From IMG/VR virus record IMGVR_UViG_3300032893_000138, positions 1 to 40,560 of that record: a DNA stretch of 40,560 nucleotides; one strand, given 5' to 3'. The translations under genes were made by a program, and so were the position numbers. Below are positions 6,774-13,745 of this stretch, piece by piece. Positions within the stretch are counted from its first letter, which is position 1. Every line of letters begins with the position of its first letter. This DNA comes from a virus. The notes beneath the pieces are model-generated. The model was not told the DNA's origin. It saw nothing but the letters and a program-made list of their open reading frames with translations, and made no database searches.

Positions 6774-7493
6774 GTGAGCGAATTCGCCATACCGCAAATC
6801 GTGCGCCATAAGGCGAGCGGAGACCTTCTGATTACCAGAGAGCGATATCAGGCCAACAAGTGGGGGCCGGCAGGCTATCGCTGCTCGCCTATCGCCAACA
6901 GCAATACGACGATGGGATATGTCGATGACGATCTTGAATTGCCGCCGCCGCGCAAACCCGGCGTATTCGATTATGACCTCGACATCGTGCCGAGGGCGCA
7001 GGGTGCGCTGGATTGGGAGCATGTAGAGCCCGCGCGTCTTGATCTGACTCTTTCGAATGTCACTGCCTGCGCTGGTTGGATTGCTTACCCGCACGTGGCA
7101 TGGGTAAAGAAGCCCGGAAGCAGTTACAAGGCACGGGCGCGTCTCTTTCTCAATACAAGCCAATCTGGCGGCTACACAGGGCAGGCGCATGCGTTGGTCT
7201 ACGAAAGTTCGGCGAATCGCTATCCACAGAACCTACGGGACGCAGTGGTAAACGCTGCCGTGAAAGCGACGCACAACCCGAAAGAGCCTGTAGGGAATCT
7301 AGCGGCAGCAGTGCTGGAAATGGAGGCTACTCCATACCACAAGCGCGAATGTGCATTGCCGTCCGCATGGCTGCTGTCAATCTGCAAGCACGAAGTTATC
7401 GATTCAAGCACCGCGGAAAGTCGCATGCGCGGCTGGCATCCAGCGCGTTGCTCGAAGTGCGGCATCAACCTGTCGATCGATTCGAGCGACTGA
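6774..7493 (+). CDS. Hypothetical protein (239 aa)
   Basis: GTG 6774 has GAGG at 6765-6768. The N-terminus (PQIVRHKASGDLLITRERY) looks like a small beta domain. The middle contains ARARLFLNTSQSGGYTGQAH and the C-terminus ends with WHPARCSKCGINL, possibly half of a zinc site. It is one of the larger unknowns in the left arm. I do not recognise the family. Confidence 0.7.
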   Translation: MSEFAIPQIVRHKASGDLLITRERYQANKWGPAGYRCSPIANSNTTMGYVDDDLELPPPRKPGVFDYDLDIVPRAQGALDWEHVEPARLDLTLSNVTACAGWIAYPHVAWVKKPGSSYKARARLFLNTSQSGGYTGQAHALVYESSANRYPQNLRDAVVNAAVKATHNPKEPVGNLAAAVLEMEATPYHKRECALPSAWLLSICKHEVIDSSTAESRMRGWHPARCSKCGINLSIDSSD

Positions 7494-7518
7494 ACACCAA
7501 CCATTGAGTGAGACGAGA

Positions 7519-7773
7519 ATGAGCGCAACGTACGACGCAGAAGCCGCCGAAGACACCCGGCAAATGAACATGATCCTCGCCAGCTTTCAGCGCGACGGGA
7601 TTGCAACGAAGACTGACGCGGAGAAGGTCTCCTATCTGTCTGCCGGATTGCTTGTCAGCTATCAACTGATCCGCAGCGTCGCTGGCGACGAATGGGTGAG
7701 GGGTTGGCTCGAAGCCGCGCTGCACGACGTGACAAATAACCCATGTGCGGTCGAAATCCGCAAACCTTCCTGA
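7519..7773 (+). CDS. Hypothetical protein (84 aa)
   Basis: ATG 7519 follows a weak GAG-rich SD (GAGACGAGA). The product is acidic and helical (EAAEDTRQMNMILASF, YLSAGLLVSYQLIRSV). Upstream in-frame codons are covered by the end of the previous gene. No domain recognised; a 14-base gap precedes the next start. Confidence 0.6.
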   Translation: MSATYDAEAAEDTRQMNMILASFQRDGIATKTDAEKVSYLSAGLLVSYQLIRSVAGDEWVRGWLEAALHDVTNNPCAVEIRKPS

Positions 7774-7787
7774 GGCGAGGACAGACC

Positions 7788-8867
7788 ATGATCACCGAAA
7801 AGAGCCGCGCTGATGCGCTGACCGAAGCAATCATGGAGCAGGCGCAGGTGTACGCATCCGCCTGGTCGCTCATCGGCGGCCCGTTCGACGACGGTAATGC
7901 GCTCGAAACGGCGGAGCAAGAAAAGGCCGAGCTGCGCAACCTCGTCGGCGAGACGATCGCGACGCTCGAACAACCACCGATGCCTGTCGAGCAGCACGAA
8001 GCAGCGCCGGCCGCCCCTCGCACTGAGATGGTGGGAGCGGTGCCGAACTGGCGCGAGCTTTCCCGTCGCCTGTACGTCGAGTTGTTCCACTGCGATCAGC
8101 AGATGTGCTCGACGTTCGACGAAGATGGCGAACCGTACTGGTTTCAAGGCGCGACCGTTCGCGATGTTCTCGCCGATGCGAAAGCAGCGCTCGAAAGCAC
8201 GCCTCCCGCAGATGCAGCGGCAGCGCCGCCCATCCATGAAGAACTGGAGGCGCACAAGCGAATGCTCGGCGAAGCGTGTCGCGACCTCGGCTTGATCCAC
8301 GAAGCGCTCGGCCTCGACCACGACGATGCGGGCGGCGCAGCACCGATCCTCGATGCCATTACGGAACTCAAGGCGCGCGCAGATGCAGCGGCAGCGCCGG
8401 CGCGATACTTCGTCTACGACAACGAATGCGGCTACGAGGTATTCGATACCGACGAGGAGCGCGCCAAGGCACATCAAGCGGCAATCGATGGATACCTCGA
8501 CGACGGCTGGTGCGGGGAAGTGACTAGCGTCGTGTCAGGCATTGTCACTCATCACACAGTCAAGACGGACGTGGAAACGAAACCGGCTCCATGCGTCAAC
8601 CACCCGGATCATGACGATGAGGATTGCGACGCATGCGCCGCATGGAACGAGTGGCCCAACCACGAGTTCGATGAAATATGCCGCTACGTGCCTGATCCGA
8701 TCCCCGCCCAACCCGCCACTCTGGCGCTGACGGATGAGCAGATCCTCGAAGCGTTCGCGAAGCGGCACATTCACGTCTACGGCGAGGATGGCGAAGTGCG
8801 GCCGATTGGCAATGCGGTAATTAAAGCCGCCCGCGCCCTTCTCAACGGAGCCAACCATGCCGAATAA
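7788..8867 (+). CDS. Mosaic hypothetical protein (359 aa) with Ala-rich linkers
   Basis: ATG 7788 has GAGG-type sequence at 7772-7781. Distinct segments are joined by Ala-rich linkers: an N-terminal helical part, a segment with NWRELSRRLYVELFHCDQQM, a short helical segment, and a domain beginning YFVYDNECGYEVFDTDEERA with DDGWCGEVTSVV. An acidic Cys/His-rich region (CVNHPDHDDEDCDACAAW) and a C-terminal segment with LTDEQILEAFAKRH follow. Linker ADAAAAP occurs twice, encoded by a 22-bp direct repeat. The YFVYD domain recurs in phage and plasmid proteins of unknown role. A mosaic scaffold assembled from short modules is the best description. Confidence 0.7.
   Translation: MITEKSRADALTEAIMEQAQVYASAWSLIGGPFDDGNALETAEQEKAELRNLVGETIATLEQPPMPVEQHEAAPAAPRTEMVGAVPNWRELSRRLYVELFHCDQQMCSTFDEDGEPYWFQGATVRDVLADAKAALESTPPADAAAAPPIHEELEAHKRMLGEACRDLGLIHEALGLDHDDAGGAAPILDAITELKARADAAAAPARYFVYDNECGYEVFDTDEERAKAHQAAIDGYLDDGWCGEVTSVVSGIVTHHTVKTDVETKPAPCVNHPDHDDEDCDACAAWNEWPNHEFDEICRYVPDPIPAQPATLALTDEQILEAFAKRHIHVYGEDGEVRPIGNAVIKAARALLNGANHAE
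8207..8228 (+). repeat. 22-bp direct repeat, copy 1
   Basis: CGCAGATGCAGCGGCAGCGCCG occurs here and at 8378-8399, 171 bp apart and in the same reading frame. Both copies encode the linker ADAAAAP inside the 359-aa mosaic protein. Confidence 0.9.
8378..8399 (+). repeat. 22-bp direct repeat, copy 2
   Basis: Exact second copy of the linker-coding repeat at 8207-8228; the segment between them encodes a 57-codon module that recombination could delete in frame. Confidence 0.9.
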
Positions 8868-9243
8868 CCTGAAAGCCAAACTCCGCCGCGTCATGGACCT
8901 TCTCGATACCGAACTGGGCGACTCTGACCCGATGGTCGAGGGCATGACGCAAGAGGAAATCGAGGAAGAATGCCCGGTGTTCGCGGCCATGCAGATCGTT
9001 GTCGCTCTCTGGCAAGAAGCGCCCGACGAAGAAGCCAAGTCGACGGACGCCGACAAGCTCGACGCCGAGCGGTATCGGTGGCTGCGGCAGCAGCACTGGA
9101 ACGAAGCAGACATGTTCGTGGTTGCTGGATCGAAATCTCAGGTTTACCTGGGCACCGACTGTCCAAGCTGCGACCGGCTCGACGCTGCCATCGACGCCGC
9201 CCGCGCCCACTCCACCAACCGGAGCGGAGGACAACATGCGTGA
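8857..9243 (+). CDS. Hypothetical protein (128 aa)
   Basis: ATG 8857 overlaps the end of the previous gene by 11 bases. The product has an acidic N-terminal half (TQEEIEEECPVFAAMQIVVA) and then the phage-typical motif DADKLDAERYRWLRQQHW, with a later CPSCDRLDAAIDAAR. The ERYRWLR motif is widespread in small phage proteins of unknown function. No enzymatic signature is visible. Confidence 0.72.
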   Translation: MPNNLKAKLRRVMDLLDTELGDSDPMVEGMTQEEIEEECPVFAAMQIVVALWQEAPDEEAKSTDADKLDAERYRWLRQQHWNEADMFVVAGSKSQVYLGTDCPSCDRLDAAIDAARAHSTNRSGGQHA

Positions 9244-9556
9244 CTGGATCATCGTGGGTGCCATCGTCGCCGTGTTCGCGTTCGGCGTGAAGAAGTGCAC
9301 CGATACGGAGTGGTATCAGGAGGGCGAGCGCCAGACGGCGGCGCAAGAAGCCGCCGAGCGCCAGCCGCACGTCATCCGCGAGGCGGATGGCTGCAAGGTG
9401 TACGCGTTCAAGGCCAACGATAGCCTGCACTACTTCACACGCTGCTCGAACAGCACCGTGGCGACCGAGCGCAACTGGCGCGAGCAGCAAGGGAAGCGCA
9501 CCGTGGACAAGCGAGAGACGATCACGACGGGCGATGGCGCGGGAGAGAGCCGATGA
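9236..9556 (+). CDS. Membrane-anchored hypothetical protein (106 aa)
   Basis: ATG 9236 has GGAGCGGAGG upstream and overlaps the previous stop by 8 bases. Residues 4-18 (WIIVGAIVAVFAFGV) form an N-terminal anchor, followed by a polar region with coiled-coil character and CKVYAFKANDSLHYFTRC. Two Cys in that region could form a disulfide if it is periplasmic. Function is unknown. Confidence 0.7.
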   Translation: MRDWIIVGAIVAVFAFGVKKCTDTEWYQEGERQTAAQEAAERQPHVIREADGCKVYAFKANDSLHYFTRCSNSTVATERNWREQQGKRTVDKRETITTGDGAGESR

Positions 9557-9807
9557 GCACGCGAACCCTCATCGAGATCAATCATGACCGGCCCGCGCCC
9601 AAACGCATCATGCGGCCGTGCGAATGGGGCCTTCTCGGAACCGTCCGTGATCTCGAAACGCAGATGGGCACCGTGGAGGCATACAACCGCCTCTGCGATG
9701 CCGCCCAGAGACTGAAGGCGAAGATCGACGCGGGTCAAGCAGAAGCGCAGGGTCGCATGTGGGCCACCGATCCGAAGTGGATCTACCCGGCAGGGGGCGA
9801 AGTATGA
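9553..9807 (+). CDS. Hypothetical protein (84 aa)
   Basis: ATG 9553 overlaps the previous stop in ATGA form, with GGGAGAG upstream. The product begins MSTRTLIEINHDRPAPK and continues with a helix (TVRDLETQMGTVEAYNRLC). No family recognised. It ends in an ATGA overlap with the next gene. Confidence 0.68.
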   Translation: MSTRTLIEINHDRPAPKRIMRPCEWGLLGTVRDLETQMGTVEAYNRLCDAAQRLKAKIDAGQAEAQGRMWATDPKWIYPAGGEV

Positions 9808-10058
9808 CCACGCGCGCCGAGTTTGAGAAGTGGTGCGACCTGACAGAACGCGACTCGACTGATCGGGACTTGTTCGCCGCATGGGAAGAATCGCGCACCG
9901 CAGCGCTGGAGGAAGCTATCACCATCCTCGAAACATACCAGGTAAGCGTCGGTAACAGCGCAGCCGGTGAGATCGCATGCGAAATGACAATGGCGAGCTT
10001 GCGCGAGATTCGGGACGAGATCCGCGCCCTCGCAAAGTCTGAAGGAGAGAAAACGTGA
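9804..10058 (+). CDS. Hypothetical protein (84 aa)
   Basis: ATG 9804 overlaps the previous stop. The N-terminus EFEKWCDLTERDSTDRDLFAAWEESR resembles a short motif that recurs in proteins of Burkholderia and pseudomonad phages, described here from memory. The rest is helical. Function is unknown. Confidence 0.68.
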   Translation: MTTRAEFEKWCDLTERDSTDRDLFAAWEESRTAALEEAITILETYQVSVGNSAAGEIACEMTMASLREIRDEIRALAKSEGEKT

Positions 10059-10465
10059 ATACTGCCGGAGAAATGATAAATCGACTGCGCGAAGATTATG
10101 ATTACCGAATCAAAATCACATCTGCGCCATATCGCGGTGCAGTTTCACGCCTACCGATCGAAGCCGCCGATCTGATCGAGCAGCAAGCCAGCCGCATTGC
10201 CGGGTTAGAGGCCTCCCGCATCGCCTACGCCAGCGAATTCCCGCTCGACGCCGAGGGATTGCCTGATGTGGGCAACATTCACGCGAACATTCGGGCGATG
10301 AAGACGCGGGCTGCGGAATTGGCAATTCATCTTGATTTGATGACGAAGGAATTCGTCCGCATGTACCCACTTTATTACTACGCCGAACCATGGGCGCATG
10401 ACCGAAACCAAGTGCTGAAGGCTGCACTGGCCGCTCTCAGCCAGAAGGAGGCGAATCATGAGTGA
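10055..10465 (+). CDS. Hypothetical protein (136 aa)
   Basis: GTG 10055 overlaps the previous stop and has GGAGAG upstream. The helical product contains AADLIEQQASRIAGLEASR, a short coiled-coil segment typical of phage accessory proteins, and a Tyr-rich segment near residue 110. No enzymatic motif is visible. Confidence 0.68.
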   Translation: MNTAGEMINRLREDYDYRIKITSAPYRGAVSRLPIEAADLIEQQASRIAGLEASRIAYASEFPLDAEGLPDVGNIHANIRAMKTRAAELAIHLDLMTKEFVRMYPLYYYAEPWAHDRNQVLKAALAALSQKEANHE

Positions 10466-10664
10466 TAAGCCAGTCTTGCATGCACGTCAGATCATTGAAT
10501 CCTTTGACGATATGATCCGAGGCATTCAGAAGCATTCCAATATTGATTTCGCCGCTTTGTTGGGGGCGTTGCACGAACTAACTAAGCGCTATGAGTATGA
10601 GCGCCGTCTTCTATGGATTGAAGAGAGCGAGAAGCGAGCCAAAGAGCAGAAGGAAGCGAAATGA
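10458..10664 (+). CDS. Hypothetical helical protein (68 aa)
   Basis: ATG 10458 overlaps the previous gene by 8 bases, with AGAAGGAGG upstream. The product is all-helical and strongly basic/acidic at its C-terminus (EESEKRAKEQKEAK). No family recognised. Confidence 0.65.
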   Translation: MSDKPVLHARQIIESFDDMIRGIQKHSNIDFAALLGALHELTKRYEYERRLLWIEESEKRAKEQKEAK

Positions 10665-10999
10665 TCAAAACTACCGGTGCCGAATGGAAGGCGTTCAATG
10701 CGGACAATGCCTATTGGGGCGAGTTTTACATGGAGGACGAGGTTATTACGGTCAATGGTGAGCCCGTCGACGAATACTCGTTTGATGTCGACACGCTCAA
10801 CGATGCCGACAAGGTGACTGTGGACGGCGGATGGGTCGCCGATCAGGCTGCCGACTCAGACAAGGAATACAACCTCAACACGTTCTTTCAGCGCTGGCGC
10901 AAGCAACAGACGACCGAGTTTCTGTCCGTCGAAGTGCCGAAGGAAAAGGCTGATGCCGTGCGTGCTGCCATCGTTGCGGCGGGAGGAAAGGTGAAATGA
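10661..10999 (+). CDS. Hypothetical protein (112 aa)
   Basis: ATG 10661 overlaps the previous stop in ATGA form. The acidic product has a beta-rich first half (EFYMEDEVITVNGEPVDEYS), a helix (TFFQRWRKQQ) and a C-terminal segment VEVPKEKADAVRAAIVAAGG. The last part resembles the end of a small alpha/beta fold. Function unknown. Confidence 0.68.
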   Translation: MIKTTGAEWKAFNADNAYWGEFYMEDEVITVNGEPVDEYSFDVDTLNDADKVTVDGGWVADQAADSDKEYNLNTFFQRWRKQQTTEFLSVEVPKEKADAVRAAIVAAGGKVK

Positions 11000-11226
11000 C
11001 CGACGCACAACTAGACGAGCTGGAGAGGCTGATTCGCACCAGCAAGCAACCGGCGCAACCCATTTCGGGCGCAACGGCTCTCGCCCTTATCGCAGAGGTG
11101 AGGGAGTTGCGGAGGGATGCAGAATCATGGCGCGCTCACATGCGCGAAGTCGAGCATGTGCGGGATCTCGAGTGCAGAGGGTTTGGGCGAGATGGCGCCT
11201 TGGCTCAGGGAAAGGAGGGCGCATGA
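10996..11226 (+). CDS. Hypothetical protein (76 aa)
   Basis: ATG 10996 overlaps the previous stop. The product contains the helical ISGATALALIAEVRELRRDA, a pattern common in short phage accessory proteins. The end is Gly-rich. No domain recognised. Confidence 0.65.
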   Translation: MTDAQLDELERLIRTSKQPAQPISGATALALIAEVRELRRDAESWRAHMREVEHVRDLECRGFGRDGALAQGKEGA

Positions 11227-11450
11227 CTGAATGGAAACCGATCAGCACGGCGCCGAAAGATGGCTCTGAAGTGCTTCTGTATATTGGCGCTCCATGGTCA
11301 AAAATCGAGAAGGCCCGATGGTATGCGCCATGGTCGAATTGGCAGTGCGGCGTCATTCCAAGCGATCCCGTCCGAGAAGAGTATTTCGGCATCGGAAGCT
11401 CGGTTCCGACGCACTGGATGCCGTTGCCTTCTCCGCCGGAGACGATATGA
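11223..11450 (+). CDS. DUF551 protein (75 aa)
   Basis: The product begins EWKPISTAPKDGSEVLLYI and ends THWMPLPSPP, the two signature ends of the DUF551 family, which is common in phages of Gram-negative hosts. Length is normal for the family. The molecular function of DUF551 is not known. Overlaps of 4 bases with both neighbours place it in the coupled operon. Confidence 0.88.
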   Translation: MTEWKPISTAPKDGSEVLLYIGAPWSKIEKARWYAPWSNWQCGVIPSDPVREEYFGIGSSVPTHWMPLPSPPETI

Positions 11451-11692
11451 TCCGCGCCCGATTCCAGGTCAACGAGGACGATCCTCGCCCGGTCAACTGG
11501 CCGATCAAACATCCGTATTGGGTAACCGGATATGGAGACGATCACGCAATCATCGTGGCGTATGCGGATGATCTTGGCGAGATCATGCGTAACTGGCCGG
11601 ATGCTCGTAAGTTCAGCTTTGTGTACGAGGCGACGGAATACACATTTACGGACCGGTTTGAGTGGCCGGAATGGTTTAAGGAGTTGCGATGA
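11447..11692 (+). CDS. Hypothetical protein (81 aa)
   Basis: ATG 11447 overlaps the DUF551 stop by 4 bases. The product begins IRARFQVNEDDPRPVNWPIK and continues with HAIIVAYADDLGEIMRNWP, then a Phe/Trp/Tyr-rich end (FEWPEWFKEL). Proteins with a PVxWP(I/V)KHPYW motif are seen in other phages. Function unknown. Confidence 0.7.
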   Translation: MIRARFQVNEDDPRPVNWPIKHPYWVTGYGDDHAIIVAYADDLGEIMRNWPDARKFSFVYEATEYTFTDRFEWPEWFKELR

Positions 11693-11826
11693 AAGACCTG
11701 GAAGAACTGAAGGCCGAACTACATTGGGCCATCGTCAATAACGAGGATCGCCCCCGCACAGAGGCAGCGCTTCTGTGGGCGATTGAGGTGATTGAAGAGT
11801 TGGAAGAGAAGGGAGAGGAAGCGTGA
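11689..11826 (+). CDS. Small acidic helical protein (45 aa)
   Basis: ATG 11689 has AAGGAG upstream (11679-11684) and 4-base overlaps with both neighbours. The product is a single Glu-rich helix pair (DLEELKAELHWAIV, WAIEVIEELEEKGEEA). The coupling and SD make it likely real despite its size. Confidence 0.62.
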   Translation: MKDLEELKAELHWAIVNNEDRPRTEAALLWAIEVIEELEEKGEEA

Positions 11827-12113
11827 GCGAGTCGAATCAGGTTGTTGATACAAAATTGCGCAACGGAATCAACGGGATCCCGCTTTATCGCGTCCGCTGC
11901 CCATATTGCTCGAAGGTCAATACATTCCAGTGGCAGGACGGGATCGAGATTTTCGGAGCACAAGCCAGCAAGGTGTTGACGTGCCACTCAGACTATAAGG
12001 AACACGATTGGGGTGCATGCACCGCCTACGGCGGATGCGGACGATCATATGCATTCTTTCCGAGCGTCGAGATCGCCGGGGAAACCAAGAAGATCGAAGG
12101 GGAGGAGGCGTGA
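11823..12113 (+). CDS. Zinc-finger-type hypothetical protein (96 aa)
   Basis: GTG 11823 has GGGAGAGGAAG upstream and overlaps the previous stop. The product contains CPYCSKVNTFQWQDG, then CHSDYKEHDWGAC and GGCGRSYAF. The CxxC plus later Cys/His residues suggest a zinc-stabilised fold of the kind seen in small phage nucleic-acid-associated proteins. Confidence 0.68.
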   Translation: MSESNQVVDTKLRNGINGIPLYRVRCPYCSKVNTFQWQDGIEIFGAQASKVLTCHSDYKEHDWGACTAYGGCGRSYAFFPSVEIAGETKKIEGEEA

Positions 12114-12313
12114 AAGCCCAATTCAAAGCCGAGAAACCATCCGATATCCAGATGACCATGACGCTCACGATGACGCTGGGCGAATGGAACGAGATCGCAG
12201 ATCACCTGACCGATACACGCCACTACCGGCCAGACGGGAAGTTGCTGGATGCGATCAGGACGATGGCGCGAAAGGCTGGCACCCACTTTGACGAGGTGGG
12301 CGAACTGCCGTGA
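12110..12313 (+). CDS. Hypothetical protein (67 aa)
   Basis: GTG 12110 follows GGAGGAG and overlaps the previous stop. The product has a beta strand (QMTMTLTMTLGEWNEIADHL) followed by a helix. The beginning 'MTLGEW..I.D.L' resembles short phage proteins of unknown role. Confidence 0.65.
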   Translation: MKAQFKAEKPSDIQMTMTLTMTLGEWNEIADHLTDTRHYRPDGKLLDAIRTMARKAGTHFDEVGELP

Positions 12314-12372
12314 TCGAAGCAGCCGCACGAATCTTAGAAATCACCAGGAAAGACTGGAGAATTTATCGATGA
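12310..12372 (+). CDS. Possible micro-ORF (20 aa) coupling to the PrtN-like gene
   Basis: GTG 12310 overlaps the previous stop; 20 codons follow and the stop overlaps the ATG of the next gene at 12369. The chain of 4-base overlaps continues through it, which could allow reinitiation at the activator gene. The peptide itself has no recognisable feature, and there is no independent proof of translation. Confidence 0.3.
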   Translation: MIEAAARILEITRKDWRIYR

Positions 12373-12632
12373 GCGATCTCGTTCGACAACTGGAGCCCCA
12401 GTTCAAGACTCCACTCTTGCCATTGGAGGTGGTGCGGACAAACTTCTTCCCGCATCTCTCTGCGGACTCGTTCAACCGGCGCGCAAGAGCAAACGATTTG
12501 GGCTTTCCGGTCATCAGCGCCGAGCGCTCGCAGAAGTCCGCGATGTTCGTCCACATTGACGATCTGGGCGCCTATCTGGAGGCCCGGTGCGCCGTCGCGA
12601 GACGGGAGCATGCCATGCTGGTCGGTGCTTAG
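12369..12632 (+). CDS. PrtN-like transcriptional activator
   Basis: The 87-residue product fits the pyocin activator PrtN family. PLLPLEVVRTNFFPHL is followed by a F-x-R-x-A-R stretch, then DLGFPVISAERSQKSAMFVH and IDDLGAYLEARC. Family members read as xxPLxxVxxDYFxHLxxxKFxRK ... LPxxxxExSQK ... VHxxDLAxYIxxR; the SQK signature is present. PrtN activates pyocin promoters in Pseudomonas aeruginosa, and related genes lie in many phages. As the last gene of the left operon it is a good candidate for the activator of the late, leftward operons. That role is inference. Confidence 0.82.
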   Translation: MSDLVRQLEPQFKTPLLPLEVVRTNFFPHLSADSFNRRARANDLGFPVISAERSQKSAMFVHIDDLGAYLEARCAVARREHAMLVGA

Positions 12633-12706
12633 GATTTACTTATTGACCGCCGAATCCCTTTACTGGCAGGGGTGTTTGGCCGAGTCATAATCGCCGCAAG
12701 CCGAGC

Positions 12707-12734
12707 GGCGAATCGATCGCCAGCGACAATTTTT
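12707..12734 (+). terminator. Possible rho-independent terminator of the left operon
   Basis: GGCGA-ATCGA-TCGCC forms a 5-bp stem, followed after eight bases by TTTTT at 12730-12734. The gap before the T run is long, so activity is uncertain. An alternative 6-bp stem CGCCGC/GCGGCG overlaps it. Confidence 0.35.
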
Positions 12735-12838
12735 CGAGCGAAGTGAAAGGATTTCGAGTGGAGGGGCGATGCTGGAGCGCAGCGCTAGGCCGGCATTGGG
12801 AGGGGTGCCCGACTCTGGTTTACAGAGCCGGGGTTGTA

Positions 12839-12890
12839 TTGCGGGTTTACCAGGCGGAATCTGTGCGCCCGCAAGGAATCGACCGTTTTT
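12839..12890 (+). terminator. Possible second terminator for rightward transcription
   Basis: A perfect 7-bp stem TTGCGGG (12839-12845) / CCCGCAA (12868-12874) is followed by TTTTT at 12886-12890. The 22-base loop and the 11-base gap before the T run make this a weak call. Confidence 0.3.
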
Positions 12891-12926
12891 AGCTGATTAT
12901 TGGTCGAAACCGTGCGGGCATGGGGT

Positions 12927-13745
12927 TTAGGCTGTGACACCAGCGAACTGCGCCAGCGCCGCCTTCGTCGTGGCATACCCGTCATCAATCAGTCTCTGAC
13001 GGATAGCGGTCGGCATGTTGCGATCCAGGCTGGATGCATACCCGGTCTGAACCCGAACGATGGTAGCGCCGTTCTTCGTGTCCAGCGCCACGTGCGAGTC
13101 TTCATTTGACGCCAGCAACAGATCGATGATCCGAGGCGCGAGCGTGGCGAGACCGTATGAGCCGGGTTTGAGCGCCGAATCATCCGACTCCAGATAGATG
13201 CCCACGCGCGGTGCGTAGTCGGCCGTCAGGACGCTGGCCGGCACATTGTTGCAGCACCCGCCATCCACCATCAGCGCATCGCCATATGCCACTGGCGCGA
13301 ACACGATAGGGATAGATGCCGAGGCCCGGGCCGCGAGCGCGATTGGTGCATCCGATGTCGTGGCGCGCGAGAACACGAATTCTTTCTCGGTCAGCAGATC
13401 CGAGGCGATCACCTTCAGATCGACCGACAGATCGGCGAACGTCTTGCCTTCCGTCTGCTTGGTGAGGAAGTCGAGCAGTGTCTCGCCTGAGCAGAAAGCC
13501 TGTTTCGAGATGAACGCCCACGGTGAGAACGACATCATGGGCGACCAGTCCATCGTCATGCACAACTGGCGAAGATCGGCCAATGACATGCCGGAAGCGT
13601 ACAGGCTCGCGACGATCGAACCACCGGAAGTCCCGGCGAGTTCAATTACCTCGTAGCCCGCATCCTCGATGGCCTGGAGCGCGCCCAAATGCGCACCCAG
13701 GCGAAAGCCCGATCCGCTCAGGGCGACGCGAATGGGCTTCTTCAT
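12927..13745 (-). CDS. Patatin-like phospholipase
   Basis: The 272-residue product has the three patatin signatures in order. An oxyanion-hole glycine motif reads SGSGFRLGAHLGAL (residues 10-23; the usual GGG is GSG here). The nucleophile elbow is GTSGG with Ser40, and the dyad Asp161 lies in MVDGGCCNNVP. Patatins hydrolyse acyl ester bonds of phospholipids with a Ser-Asp dyad. No signal peptide is seen, so the enzyme is cytoplasmic until lysis unless released otherwise. It is the last gene of the late operon, coupled (TAATG) to two lipoprotein genes and a holin-like gene. A role in membrane disruption at lysis or in lipid remodelling is inference. Confidence 0.9.
   Translation of the reverse strand: MKKPIRVALSGSGFRLGAHLGALQAIEDAGYEVIELAGTSGGSIVASLYASGMSLADLRQLCMTMDWSPMMSFSPWAFISKQAFCSGETLLDFLTKQTEGKTFADLSVDLKVIASDLLTEKEFVFSRATTSDAPIALAARASASIPIVFAPVAYGDALMVDGGCCNNVPASVLTADYAPRVGIYLESDDSALKPGSYGLATLAPRIIDLLLASNEDSHVALDTKNGATIVRVQTGYASSLDRNMPTAIRQRLIDDGYATTKAALAQFAGVTA

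Larger units (their letters stand above)
12633..12926. other. Convergent intergenic region with many inverted repeats
   Basis: The rightward and leftward transcription units end here and no ORF is credible. Perfect or near-perfect hairpins include CGCCGC/GCGGCG (12692-12710), GGCGA/TCGCC (12707-12721), a compound stem ATGCTGG-AGCGC / GCGCT-CCGGCAT (12769-12796), and CCGACTCTG/CAGAGCCGG (about 12809-12831). TTGCGGG/CCCGCAA (12839-12874) and TCGACC/GGTCGA (12879-12907) follow. Several are more than a terminator needs; no tRNA could be fitted. Confidence 0.6.

Noticed and set aside
12780-12900. Possible tRNA in the convergent junction
   Set aside because: The hairpin near 12809-12831 looks like an anticodon arm, but no T-arm GTTCGA consensus, no matching acceptor stem and no correct T33 could be fitted on either strand.
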